Part shown: positions 1 through 8,094 of the stretch, in pieces
How positions within the stretch are numbered: position 1 is the stretch's first letter
Layout: every line of letters begins with the position of its first letter
The notes under the pieces: generated by a model
Seen by the model: the letters and a program-made list of their open reading frames with translations, nothing else
Database searches by the model: none
Told to the model about the DNA's origin: nothing
Source of the DNA: an uncultured Candidatus Hydrogenedens sp.
GTDB lineage: Bacteria > Desulfobacterota_D > UBA1144
DNA: 40,027 bases
Assembly: GCA_902609885.1 (NCBI GenBank)
Contig: CACLTT010000005.1
Location: 79,476-119,502, forward strand
Direction: 5' to 3'
Position numbers and translations under genes: made by a program

Positions 1-752
1 ATATTGTAAATGAAAGTGTTGGCTTGGTATCAGAAAAAACTAAAACTTTAGATGGTTTATATTTTAGTGAGTCTAAATTTTCCAGATTTGTTAAGAATAA
101 AGTTTTTTTAATTAATATATTTAACCCAATAACTGATATTGCGGATGACCTATTATCTTTTTGTAATAAAGAGAAAATAGATTGTGTATATGGTATGGAT
201 GTTGGAGGCGATGTTCTTGCAAGTGGAGACGAAAAAGGCTTGGCAAGTCCTTTGGCAGATTCGATAATGCTAAACGTATTATATAAAATTTCTAATAAAA
301 TTAGGACTTTCATAGGAGTCCTAGGATTCGGAAGTGATGGTGAATTAAACCAAAAAGAAATATTAAAAAGTTTAGAATTAATATCTAAAAAAAAAGGACT
401 AATATCATCCTTAGGAATTGATTCAGAATCATATGAATTAATGAAAAAAATGATTCTAAGTATTGAAACTGATGCAAGTAGAGTTCCACTATTAGCATAT
501 GAGGGTAAATATGGACTGACTCCAATAAGGAGGGGTCGGATTAATGTAGATGTCCATCCAATGTGTCAAATAACTTTTATTGTTGATACAAAAATTCTAT
601 TTAAATTTGTATCTAAAGTTTCAAGAAGAATTTCTAAAGCAAAAAATATATTTGATGCAAATGAATTACTAATAAAGAATAATTATCCATCCGAATTCAA
701 CTATGAAATAAAAAAACATAAAGAAGCTATTTCATTAAAAAATACAAAATAA
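1..752 (+). CDS. DUF1152-type conserved protein, C-terminal part (5' end off window)
   Basis: The reading frame is open from the first bases of the window, so the gene begins upstream. A TTG at position 24 is in frame, but nothing marks it as the start. The visible 240 or so residues contain the motif MDVGGDVLASGDE followed by ASPLADS. This Asp-Gly-Gly-Asp glycine-rich signature is what I associate with the DUF1152 family, whose members are usually around 300 residues or longer, so roughly the N-terminal fifth to quarter is probably missing. The function of the family is not known to me. There is no membrane segment. The gene ends inside the end of the convergent permease gene (26-base overlap). 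The family call rests on motif recognition only. Confidence 0.6.
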   Translation, partial: IVNESVGLVSEKTKTLDGLYFSESKFSRFVKNKVFLINIFNPITDIADDLLSFCNKEKIDCVYGMDVGGDVLASGDEKGLASPLADSIMLNVLYKISNKIRTFIGVLGFGSDGELNQKEILKSLELISKKKGLISSLGIDSESYELMKKMILSIETDASRVPLLAYEGKYGLTPIRRGRINVDVHPMCQITFIVDTKILFKFVSKVSRRISKAKNIFDANELLIKNNYPSEFNYEIKKHKEAISLKNTK

Positions 753-1608
753 AAGGAATTGTTATTAAAGACATTATTGTAGATACAAATACAATTGATG
801 CTACTCTATCAGGATTTTTATCATATTTATCAGCTAGTATATAATTAAAAACTGCCGAGGGCATTGAATATTGGATTATAAAAACTTTAATTAAAAGATT
901 ATCAATATCGAACATATTACAAATTGCTAAGCTGATTAAAAAACCATAACTTAGTCTAATTGAACTAAGCAGTAAATCACTTTTTAAATTTACTATCTTT
1001 GTCTCTGATAATTTATGACCAAGGCTAAACATCATTAATGGTATACAAGTTGTTCCAATAAGGTCCAATGAAATATTGATTGGTTTATAGATTTCAACTT
1101 CATAATTATTTAAAACTAGCGCTAAAGCTACAGTATAAATTAAGGGGATTTTAAATACTTCTTTTACATTAGATATTCCATTGATAAAAATAATTCCAAA
1201 TGAGCAATGCAAAAAGAAAACAATAGTTGTAAATAAAATTGCATAGTCAAATGCGGCATCCCCAAAAGCAAATAATACTACAGGTAGACCCAAGTTGGCT
1301 GTGTTAGGAAAAATTATAGGATTTAAAAAAATTTTTGGATCTTTATTTATTACTTTAAGAAATAAATAAATTATTGGTACTCCAATTAGAACTAATAATG
1401 TGCCAATAGAAATTATATTTAATATTTCAATAAATTGAACTCTATCCTCAGTAAGAGATGTAAAAATTAAGCAGGGAGTTGAGAGGTATAAAAGAATTGT
1501 ATTAACTGGCTTCATATTCACTTTTGTAAATAGACCAAAAACGTAGCCTACTGATACAACAGCAATAACAGGAAACATAACCTCAAAAACTCTAATCCAT
1601 AATTCCAT
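727..1608 (-). CDS. AEC-family (auxin efflux carrier type) permease
   Basis: An integral membrane protein of 293 residues, almost entirely made of about ten hydrophobic segments. Family-like features are the N-terminal PVIAVVSVGYVFG segment, a mid-protein FPNTANLGLPVVL segment and a C-terminal SMPSAVFNYILADKY segment. These match the bile/auxin-efflux-carrier (AEC, Mem_trans) family, whose bacterial members export or import organic anions such as malonate or malate; the substrate here cannot be read. It is divergent from the DoxX gene and convergent, with a 26-base 3' overlap, with the DUF1152 gene. The ATG has no Shine-Dalgarno sequence but has TAAAAT exactly six bases upstream (1615-1620), suggesting a leaderless transcript. 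Confidence 0.85.
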   Translation of the reverse strand: MELWIRVFEVMFPVIAVVSVGYVFGLFTKVNMKPVNTILLYLSTPCLIFTSLTEDRVQFIEILNIISIGTLLVLIGVPIIYLFLKVINKDPKIFLNPIIFPNTANLGLPVVLFAFGDAAFDYAILFTTIVFFLHCSFGIIFINGISNVKEVFKIPLIYTVALALVLNNYEVEIYKPINISLDLIGTTCIPLMMFSLGHKLSETKIVNLKSDLLLSSIRLSYGFLISLAICNMFDIDNLLIKVFIIQYSMPSAVFNYILADKYDKNPDRVASIVFVSTIMSLITIPFILYFLMK

Positions 1609-1667
1609 AATGATATTTTAAACACATTTATTATTGATATAGAAATGCATTTTGTTATAATCAAATT
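1609..1667. promoter_or_regulatory. Divergent promoter region, both genes apparently leaderless
   Basis: On the plus strand, TTGATA (1634-1639), a 16-base spacer and TATAAT (1656-1661) lie six bases before the DoxX ATG. On the minus strand, TAAAAT (1615-1620) lies six bases before the permease ATG. Neither start has a purine-rich ribosome site. A normal -10 to +1 distance puts both transcription starts at or next to the A of the ATG. The -35 for the minus gene is not clear. Confidence 0.6.
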
Positions 1668-2063
1668 ATGTGGCTTTTAAGAACTAATTCATCTTGGGCT
1701 CCAATTTTACCTAGAATTATTTTAGCACTCACATTTATTAATGCAGGATGGCCAAAATTAACTGACTTTCAGTCAAAAGCTTTATCATGGCAATTAAACT
1801 TTGGATTTGAATATTGGCAGACTGGCGTTGCAGTTTTTGTTGAATTCTTTGGTGGACTTGCAATTCTTTTTGGATTATTAACTCGTCCTGCTGCTTTTGG
1901 TGTGATTGTAGTTATGCTGGTTGGGATATGGGTGGCTCATCTGGATAGTGGATATTATCCAACATATGATACTTATGGATATCAGTTATGCTTAATAGGA
2001 CTTTCTTACGTGCTTTGCATAACTGGCGGCGGTAACCTCTCTTTAGATAAAAAATTTTTCTAA
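1668..2063 (+). CDS. DoxX-family membrane protein
   Basis: A small protein of 131 residues with about four membrane-spanning segments. The start RIILALTFINAGWPKL and the following EFFGGLAILFGLLTRPAA stretch are typical of the DoxX/SURF4-like family (DoxX of thiosulfate:quinone oxidoreductase and many relatives). Family members sit in the cytoplasmic membrane and are linked to redox or detoxification chemistry, but the role of this one is not shown by its neighbours. It is monocistronic, with its own promoter six bases before the ATG, and ends 3 bases before the convergent pgi gene without a visible terminator. Confidence 0.8.
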   Translation: MWLLRTNSSWAPILPRIILALTFINAGWPKLTDFQSKALSWQLNFGFEYWQTGVAVFVEFFGGLAILFGLLTRPAAFGVIVVMLVGIWVAHLDSGYYPTYDTYGYQLCLIGLSYVLCITGGGNLSLDKKFF

Positions 2064-2066
2064 TCT

Positions 2067-3194
2067 TTATTTAATCTTCTTCTTTATAAGTTCTACTGCA
2101 GGCTGATCAAATGGGTTTACACCTAATTTCAAGCCAATAACAGAAACTACAATCTGATAAATTATAAAAATAATTCCTAGAGATGATTCATTTAAATCCT
2201 CTAGTTCTATTTCAATATATGGAACATTTACTTCATCAAGCGCTTGAGCGGTTGCTCTTTGTTCGATATTTGAATACTTACTCAAGCCCTCATTTTTATT
2301 AACTCTAAAAAATGTCATAGTTTTATCTGGTGGACCATCTAACACTAGTTGAAGTTGTGAATGCTGATCTTTGGGACCTAAATAATTGATTGGTGTTAGT
2401 GCAACTGGGTACCCACCAAGATTTTTTTTACCCAAGCTTTCACCAAAAAGTTGCATTATCCATTCCGAAAAAGAGGACAATCTACTTGTATAAGGCATGA
2501 AGCATGAAATATTTTTTCCATTTTGGTAATTATTCATATAAAAATTTATCAAAGAGGAACAAATTTTAAAAGAATTTTTTTTATCAAAATTATAAAAATC
2601 TAGTGCGGATTTTTTTATTTTATACCAGTTGCATCCAATTAGTTCTAAAGGAAGAAAAGTTGATATACTCAATACCGAGTATCTACCACCAAGATTTTCA
2701 TTTACATTTGTAATAGCTATATTATTTTTTATAGCAAATTTTTCAAGTCGGGAAGATAAAGGTTGAGTAATAAAATGAAATCTATCTTTTTTAAAACCTT
2801 CTTTCACCATGTGATTTAGTAAAGAAATAACTTCATATGTATTTCCTGATTTGCTAACAAATAAAAATAAAGCTTTATTTTTATCAATTTCCGCAATACT
2901 TTTACTAAAAATTTCATCATCCAAATTATCAATAAAAAAAATTTTTTTTAATTTATATGAATTTTTTAATGAATCATAAATAGCTTTTGTACCCAGGCTT
3001 GATCCACCAAAGCCCACTAAAACAATGTCGGAAAAATTTGGAATTTTATTTAAGGTCGATTCTGTAAAATTTATTTCGGTTTTTAGTTCTTTTATGAATT
3101 GGGTCTCTTCCAAAAACCCTACTTCATCGTCAGATAAAACTGAAGAAAAATATTTTTCATTAATATTTAATTTAACATTTTGATGTATTACCAT
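2067..3194 (-). CDS. pgi: Glucose-6-phosphate isomerase (short form)
   Basis: Interconverts glucose-6-phosphate and fructose-6-phosphate in the cytoplasm. Visible PGI motifs are VLVGFGGSSLGTKA (sugar-phosphate SIS-type loop), FVSKSGNTYEV, LGGRYSVLS and GESLGKKNLGGYPVALTP with the conserved KDQHSQLQL. At 375 residues it is shorter than the enterobacterial enzyme (about 550) but in the range of compact bacterial PGIs. I prefer the ATG at 3194 over the one at 3215: the inner ATG sits in ATGGTAA, where it overlaps the fabH stop by 7 bases, a normal coupled junction. It is the second gene of a fabH-pgi unit and adds an entry point to the gap/pgk/fbaB/fbp genes at 14-18 kb. Confidence 0.9.
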   Translation of the reverse strand: MVIHQNVKLNINEKYFSSVLSDDEVGFLEETQFIKELKTEINFTESTLNKIPNFSDIVLVGFGGSSLGTKAIYDSLKNSYKLKKIFFIDNLDDEIFSKSIAEIDKNKALFLFVSKSGNTYEVISLLNHMVKEGFKKDRFHFITQPLSSRLEKFAIKNNIAITNVNENLGGRYSVLSISTFLPLELIGCNWYKIKKSALDFYNFDKKNSFKICSSLINFYMNNYQNGKNISCFMPYTSRLSSFSEWIMQLFGESLGKKNLGGYPVALTPINYLGPKDQHSQLQLVLDGPPDKTMTFFRVNKNEGLSKYSNIEQRATAQALDEVNVPYIEIELEDLNESSLGIIFIIYQIVVSVIGLKLGVNPFDQPAVELIKKKIK

Positions 3195-4144
3195 TTTAAA
3201 ACAGCCGAGCCCCATGCGAATCCAGCACCAAAAACAGAGAATAAAATATTATCTCCCCTTTTAATTTTTGATTCTTTATGTGCTTCGTGAAGTGCTAAAA
3301 GCACAGAAGCAGAAGATGTATTTCCATATTTATCAATATTAACAAAGCATTTTTCTAAAGGTAGTTCTAATCTCTCTCTAGCAGCTTCTATAATCCTCAT
3401 ATTTGCTTGATGTGGAATAAAAAGATCTATATCTGAAGGTTGAAGATTAGCTGCCTCTATAGCTTCAAGCGAATTAGATTGTATCACTTTTACAGCTTCT
3501 TTAAAAACCTCTTTGCCCTCCATTTTTAAGAATCTATAACCACCTACATCTTTAGCTCCACCACCGGGAACATATAGTAATTCCGCCTCTTTACCGCTTG
3601 CTCCTAAACAAACTGATAATATTCCCGGCTCTTCACTCGTTTCAATAACAACAGCCCCTGCACCGTCGCCAAAAAGAATACATGTGCCCCTATCTTTATA
3701 GTCGACAATACTTGATAAATACTCAGCACCAACCACCAATAATTTTTTTGATTGCTTATTTTCTATCAAGGCTTTTGCAATATTTAAACAATAAATAAAG
3801 CCCGAGCAGCCCGCAGATAAATCAAAAGCAAAAACTTTTCTAGTTTTTAGCCTGTCTTGCAACAAGCATGCTACTGAAGGAGTTATATAATCCGGAGTTA
3901 CTGTTGCTACTATTATTCCATCAATTTCTTCAGGATCCGTATTTGAATTATTTAATGCATCGATACATGCGCTATAACACATGTCAGATGTAGATTTTCC
4001 GTTTTCAAGCAATCTTCTTTCAGAAATACCAGTTCTAGCTTTTATCCATTCATCAGATGTATCAACTAATGATTCTAAATCTTCATTTGTGAGAAGTTTT
4101 TCAGGGACATATATTCCCGTTCCTGTTATTCTAGCATAGCTCAA
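3188..4144 (-). CDS. fabH: Beta-ketoacyl-ACP synthase III
   Basis: Condenses acetyl-CoA (or another primer) with malonyl-ACP to start fatty-acid synthesis. The catalytic triad is visible: Cys113 in DLSAGCSGF, His in FIPHQANMRI and Asn in YGNTSSASV. The length of 318 residues is normal. The start is TTG; an in-frame stop lies only six codons upstream, so no ATG or GTG start is available. A TAATAT hexamer lies seven bases before this TTG. fabH usually neighbours plsX and fabD; here it is followed by pgi with a 7-base overlap, and an unknown gene precedes it on the same strand. Confidence 0.95.
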   Translation of the reverse strand: MSYARITGTGIYVPEKLLTNEDLESLVDTSDEWIKARTGISERRLLENGKSTSDMCYSACIDALNNSNTDPEEIDGIIVATVTPDYITPSVACLLQDRLKTRKVFAFDLSAGCSGFIYCLNIAKALIENKQSKKLLVVGAEYLSSIVDYKDRGTCILFGDGAGAVVIETSEEPGILSVCLGASGKEAELLYVPGGGAKDVGGYRFLKMEGKEVFKEAVKVIQSNSLEAIEAANLQPSDIDLFIPHQANMRIIEAARERLELPLEKCFVNIDKYGNTSSASVLLALHEAHKESKIKRGDNILFSVFGAGFAWGSAVLKW

Positions 4145-4194
4145 ATTTTTGATATTACCTTAGATGGTTATTATTTTTTAATTATTTTTAAAAG

Positions 4195-4635
4195 TCAATT
4201 AATAAAGTTATTTAGTTCATTATTGAAAATTTCAACAAAATTATTATTAATTTGTAATAGTTCTAATTCGTTAGTTTTATTGCAAAATAGAACTATATTA
4301 ATTATTTCTGTATTTAAATAATTTTTGAAATCATCTATTTCGTTCTTATTTTTGATAGATATCAGATGCGATAAGTTCTCAATTTCAATTTTCTCTTTTA
4401 AAAAAGTAATCTTAATTTCTAGAGTTGGAAATTCGCCTTGCATTACAGAGTTAAAATTTACACGCAGAACAAAATCATCTGATTTTATAAATTCTATAGT
4501 TTGCAAAAAATTCTTTTTGAAAATTAAAAAATTTTTATTTTCAATAGATAATATTTTTGAGCCTTCTTTTATAAATTCAAAAGATTTAATGACTTTTTCT
4601 CTATCGATTAATAAACTTGATTTTTTTCCTATCAT
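4195..4635 (-). CDS. Unknown protein, 146 residues
   Basis: I do not recognise this protein. It has no signal peptide or membrane segment and is rich in Lys, Glu, Asn and Ile. The middle (about residues 50-85) alternates hydrophobic and charged residues as beta strands would, and the C-terminal third looks helical with many Asn. It is on the same strand as fabH and ends about 50 bases before the fabH start, so the two may be co-transcribed. I prefer this strand because the opposite-strand frame over 4325-4666 gives a Cys/Ser/Phe-rich translation typical of a shadow. The start ATG has no clear Shine-Dalgarno sequence. Confidence 0.55.
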   Translation of the reverse strand: MIGKKSSLLIDREKVIKSFEFIKEGSKILSIENKNFLIFKKNFLQTIEFIKSDDFVLRVNFNSVMQGEFPTLEIKITFLKEKIEIENLSHLISIKNKNEIDDFKNYLNTEIINIVLFCNKTNELELLQINNNFVEIFNNELNNFIN

Positions 4636-4672
4636 TAATGTACAATTGTATAAGTTACACTTTTAGTTATCA

Positions 4673-4678
4673 AGGAGG
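4673..4678 (+). promoter_or_regulatory. Strong ribosome binding site AGGAGG
   Basis: A perfect AGGAGG lies seven bases before the ATG at 4686 and fixes the start of the small membrane protein. It stands out because many gene starts in this window have no such site. Confidence 0.85.
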
Positions 4679-4685
4679 AGTGTTA

Positions 4686-4895
4686 ATGACAGCTATAGCT
4701 ATTACTCTAGGAATGGTTGCTTTGTTTTGGATGGCTGCTACAAATATTGGTGCAGATACTGGCTCTGAAACAGCTGAAGCGGCTCCAACAAGTGGTGAAA
4801 CTCAAAGACCTGCAGAAGAATCGTTAACAGATGGTACTCCACCATCTTCAAGCGGATCTACTGATCAATCAGAGTTTAAATCTGCAAAAGGTTAG
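4686..4895 (+). CDS. Small single-pass membrane protein with acidic Ser/Thr/Pro tail
   Basis: A 69-residue protein of unrecognised family. Residues 1-22 (MTAIAITLGMVALFWMAATN and on) form one hydrophobic segment without preceding positive charges. The remaining 45 residues are low-complexity, rich in Ser, Thr, Pro, Gly, Glu and Ala, with almost no Lys or Asn, unlike most other proteins in this AT-rich window. The perfect ribosome site and separate location suggest good expression. The lack of basic residues before the segment and the acidic tail would suit an N-in or tail-out anchor, but topology is a guess. It is monocistronic and ends 8 bases from the convergent BtuF-like gene. Confidence 0.75.
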   Translation: MTAIAITLGMVALFWMAATNIGADTGSETAEAAPTSGETQRPAEESLTDGTPPSSSGSTDQSEFKSAKG

Positions 4896-4903
4896 GCTCC
4901 TAT

Positions 4904-5836
4904 TTATCCTGCAAAAGATTCAAAATGAATGAAATTTTGCAAGTTTATTATTGAGTCTGGTTTAGGTTCGTATTGATAATTCAAGGGATTTATTGTCCTG
5001 GCAATTATTTTTATTCCCTCGATTACTCTTGGCCCTGGCCTTGTATAATATGAATCAGCATCTACTATGTAAACATTTCCTGAATTAAAGGCTGGTATCT
5101 TGTTTAAATCTTTATTGCTTAATAGGTTATCAATTTCATTTAAAGTTTTCTCGACGCTATATCCACAAGGCATTACAAAGATGTAGTTGGGAGAATAGTC
5201 AATAATTTTATTAAAATTTAATTTTTTAGATTTTTCTCCACCTTTTCCATACAACTCTTTGCCTCCTGCAATATTGATCATATCAGGTACCCAGTGGCCA
5301 GCAATATAAATTGGATCAATCCATTCCATAGCAAAAACTCTAGGTCTATCTATTATGTTTTTTGTTTTCGAAGCAATCTCATTAATTTCAAATAGAAATT
5401 TTTTTTTAATTTCTAAACCTTTTTCTTTAACGCCTAATTTATCTGAGATGTTAAGGATAGATTCAGGTATGTCGTCTAACGTTAATGGAGAGTAGTCGAC
5501 AATTTTATTATCAACATTTATCTTTTTAATGTCGCTCTTTGAAGCTGCACATACTGCACAAGTTTCTTGGGATATTATGAAATCAGGATTTAGCTCCTCA
5601 ATTAGATCTTCATCTATTATATAAGGCGATATACCTTGATTAATTAGATTTGATATAGCATTATCAATTTCTAAATTAGTTTTATCTTCTAAATCCAATC
5701 TAATTCTAGAAATAATTTTCTTATCTTTTACAATGTCCGGATAATTACATTCTTCCGATACACCAATAATATTATCAGCCAAACCTAAATCACAAAGTAT
5801 TTCAGTTGCAGCTGGTAATAAAGATATAATTTTCAC
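4904..5836 (-). CDS. BtuF-like cobalamin-binding protein without signal peptide
   Basis: Belongs to the BtuF/FepB-type periplasmic-binding-protein fold: it starts with SLLPAATEILCDLGLADN and contains GVSEECNYPD, both typical of cobalamin-binding BtuF relatives, plus the later FNKIIDYSPNYIFVMPCG region. Length is 310 residues. The start is GTG, four codons after an in-frame stop, so no signal peptide can be added. That fits the cytoplasmic subgroup of this family rather than a classical ABC-transporter binding protein. A Cys-rich ETCAVCAAS segment lies near residue 112. It follows btuB by 18 bases in the same direction and is presumably under the same cobalamin riboswitch. No BtuC or BtuD is present in the window. 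Confidence 0.8.
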   Translation of the reverse strand: MKIISLLPAATEILCDLGLADNIIGVSEECNYPDIVKDKKIISRIRLDLEDKTNLEIDNAISNLINQGISPYIIDEDLIEELNPDFIISQETCAVCAASKSDIKKINVDNKIVDYSPLTLDDIPESILNISDKLGVKEKGLEIKKKFLFEINEIASKTKNIIDRPRVFAMEWIDPIYIAGHWVPDMINIAGGKELYGKGGEKSKKLNFNKIIDYSPNYIFVMPCGYSVEKTLNEIDNLLSNKDLNKIPAFNSGNVYIVDADSYYTRPGPRVIEGIKIIARTINPLNYQYEPKPDSIINLQNFIHFESFAG

Positions 5837-5854
5837 ATCTTTATTTTAATTTAT

Positions 5855-7816
5855 TTAATTAGATGTGTCATATCTAAAACCGACCATAACTGTTCTTCCT
5901 GGTGAAGTGAAGTTTAAGATTTCTTCTTTTTTATCATTAAACATATTTGAAATAGTTAAAAAAATCTTACTTTTATAACCATTGCTATTATTAAATGTAT
6001 AATCACTGTATAATCCAAAATCCCAATAAGAATCATTATAAAGACGTGTAGTGCTATTTTCATAGTCCCATCTACCGCCAGTATATGTCGTATCTATTGA
6101 AACAAAATAGTTTTCATAAGTTTTGCTTAATATCAGGCCACCGCTGGTTTTTGGCCTTCTTAAAAGAGCTTCATCGTTTTGCCAATTAGCATAATTATAT
6201 GAATTTTGCTGAACAGTATTATTTGCATTTACAGCTTTAGTTTCTAAATAAGTAAAGAAATATCTTAAAGATAATTCGTTTTGTAGTTTAAGCAGACCAG
6301 ATAGCTCTAAGCCTTGATATTTTGCTTCATCAAGATTTCTATAACTTGGACTTCCTGAACTTCTATAAGCTATCATATTATCAGATTTGCTTTTAAATAA
6401 TGTTAAAGATAATGAATGTATATTGTTTTGATAATCAATTCCTATCTCATAAGATTCATTTTCCTCTGGTTTAAGACTTATTGCAGAGTAAGTCTCATAT
6501 ATACCAGGATATTTAATCCCTTGGCTGTAGCCACCCCTTATTTTTATTTGGGGGTTTATAAATTTTGATATGAACAAAGTAGGACTATAAGTTGAGCCAT
6601 GATATTCATGGTCATCTTTTCTTAAAGCAAAATCTGTAACTATTGATTCATAAAAATTAATTGAAAACATTCCATAAAAAGATTCAATATATGTATTGTG
6701 GCCATAATCCGTAGCATAAGAACTTGCATTTGTATGATAATTGCTTCTCTCATCCATATATTCAAAACCAAGTTTTGAATTCAAAGTAATACCAGAATTA
6801 ACATAATTATTTAGTTTGTAATAGTAGTTATATTTTTTCTTTTTTTCCCACCAATCTATATTATTACTTCCTGAATCTCGCGTAGCACGTTTATTAAAAA
6901 AGTAAGAATAGTCAAAACCAATTTGAGAGTAGTCATAAATCTCATAAGTTGTACTAACACCTCGTGAATTTAGATGTCTAAAGTCTCTTTGGGTTCCGGA
7001 TGTGGAACTGTAACTGCCCACCCCACCCGAGTTATTAGTGGGATATCTAACCGTTGCCCATGAATCGAATAGACTTGATTTTATTTTTAGCTTATTTTCC
7101 AGAGCAGTTATATTTAATTTTGCATTAAGTGATTTATTGTTAAATGAATCATTGAAAATTCTAAAACCGTCATCATCAACCCTTTGAAACGCAATAGAGT
7201 AGTCAAGTCTAACATCATTAGAATTTTTGTTTAAAGGCCCGCTAATTGATAGGGATTCTTCATTAACAAAAAATGTACCACCATCAGTCTGCCCAATGGT
7301 ATCTTTACCAAAAGATTGATTAAAGCCCATACTTGCCATTAATGAAATTTGTGTCTCATTTGTTGGATTTTTAGTATTAATTATAATTACAGATCCTAGT
7401 GCCTCTGATCCAAAGAATCCCGCCATGGGTCCTCTGAGCACTTCAATTGATTCAATATTATTTATAGGTATGTATTCATAATTGAATGATCCACCAACAT
7501 CATTCATTTTTATTCCATCTATTATAACAAGATTATGATCGGACTCTTGACCTCTAGCGAAAACACTAATCAAGCCTCCTCTGCTTCCACTTTGCTTTAC
7601 AGATAGCCCAGGAACTAATTTTAACAAGTCGCCAATGCTTTGCGCTCCAGATGTTTTAATTTCATCTTCAGTAATAACTGTTGTAGAACCGCCAAATTTC
7701 TTTGTTTCTATAGTTGTATCACCGATTTTATTTGGCTCTTTTAGTGTTATATCATCAGCAATACTTGAATTGATTGAAATTATTATTAAAAAAAAGATTT
7801 TAACAAAATAGTTCAT
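5855..7816 (-). CDS. btuB: TonB-dependent outer-membrane cobalamin receptor
   Basis: Outer-membrane receptor of 653 residues. Residues 1-20 are a signal peptide (Lys6, hydrophobic core, cleavage after SSIA). The plug domain follows, with TSGAQSIGDLLKLVPGLSV and the SIEVLRGPMAGFFGSEALGSVI stretch. The rest is a beta-barrel full of Tyr/Ser/Asn strands. The assignment to vitamin B12 rests on the cobalamin riboswitch directly upstream and the BtuF-like gene downstream. The final strand ends GFRYDTSN rather than with an aromatic residue. The ribosome site GGAGG (7823-7827) is six bases before the ATG, so riboswitch control of translation is possible. Confidence 0.9.
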   Translation of the reverse strand: MNYFVKIFFLIIISINSSIADDITLKEPNKIGDTTIETKKFGGSTTVITEDEIKTSGAQSIGDLLKLVPGLSVKQSGSRGGLISVFARGQESDHNLVIIDGIKMNDVGGSFNYEYIPINNIESIEVLRGPMAGFFGSEALGSVIIINTKNPTNETQISLMASMGFNQSFGKDTIGQTDGGTFFVNEESLSISGPLNKNSNDVRLDYSIAFQRVDDDGFRIFNDSFNNKSLNAKLNITALENKLKIKSSLFDSWATVRYPTNNSGGVGSYSSTSGTQRDFRHLNSRGVSTTYEIYDYSQIGFDYSYFFNKRATRDSGSNNIDWWEKKKKYNYYYKLNNYVNSGITLNSKLGFEYMDERSNYHTNASSYATDYGHNTYIESFYGMFSINFYESIVTDFALRKDDHEYHGSTYSPTLFISKFINPQIKIRGGYSQGIKYPGIYETYSAISLKPEENESYEIGIDYQNNIHSLSLTLFKSKSDNMIAYRSSGSPSYRNLDEAKYQGLELSGLLKLQNELSLRYFFTYLETKAVNANNTVQQNSYNYANWQNDEALLRRPKTSGGLILSKTYENYFVSIDTTYTGGRWDYENSTTRLYNDSYWDFGLYSDYTFNNSNGYKSKIFLTISNMFNDKKEEILNFTSPGRTVMVGFRYDTSN

Positions 7817-7908
7817 AGTAACCCTCCAAGCTACTTCGAACGATTAAAAATAAACACCTTTGAAATTCTAAAAGCATCTTTCCTTTAACCACGAAGAAAA
7901 ACATTTAA

Positions 7909-8059
7909 CATTGATGGCAGGTCTTCTGACTTTAGGCCTTGCAAGCGCCTTCCCGTAAAAAACAGTGGCAAATGCTTACAAGATTTAAATGCCTATTACA
8001 GCAGCGGGTCTGTGTCGGACTTTCACCGAACTTCCCTATTAAACTCTCGCGAGTACCAT
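7909..8059 (-). ncRNA. Cobalamin (B12, AdoCbl-type) riboswitch
   Basis: Read on the minus strand, the conserved elements occur in the expected order: TAGGGAAG then GGTGAAAGTCCG (about 8013-8038), GACCCGCTGCTGTAA (about 7996-8010), GCCACTG (about 7963-7969), ACGGGAAGGC (about 7946-7955) and the B12 box AGTCAGAAGACCTGCC (7916-7931). The core is complete. The distance from the B12 box to the btuB ATG is about 100 bases. I see no strong intrinsic terminator in it, which leans toward control of ribosome access at GGAGG, but this is not decided by sequence reading. Confidence 0.95.
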
Positions 8060-8065
8060 GTACCA

Positions 8066-8094
8066 ATTATCAATGTAAAATAAAATTATGTCAA
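8066..8094 (-). promoter_or_regulatory. Sigma-70 promoter of the btuB riboswitch transcript
   Basis: On the minus strand, TTGACA (8089-8094) is followed by a 17-base spacer and GATAAT (8066-8071). The -35 is perfect and the -10 is five of six. The predicted start near 8059 is just upstream of the aptamer. The -35 lies inside the first codons of cofD. Confidence 0.8.
8076..8081 (+). promoter_or_regulatory. -10 element of the cof operon
   Basis: TAAAAT sits exactly six bases before the cofD ATG, inside the spacer of the opposite btuB promoter. There is no Shine-Dalgarno site, so the cofD mRNA is probably leaderless. A -35 is not obvious. Confidence 0.55.

Noticed and set aside
4325-4666. Plus-strand frame opposite the unknown protein at 4195-4635
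   Set aside because: Its translation is Phe/Ser/Cys-rich like an antisense shadow, and the minus-strand protein has better residue patterns and position next to fabH.
7817-7908. Intrinsic terminator between the riboswitch and btuB
   Set aside because: Only short A-T stems such as CTTT/AAAG could be drawn, with no proper T run; translational control is at least as likely.
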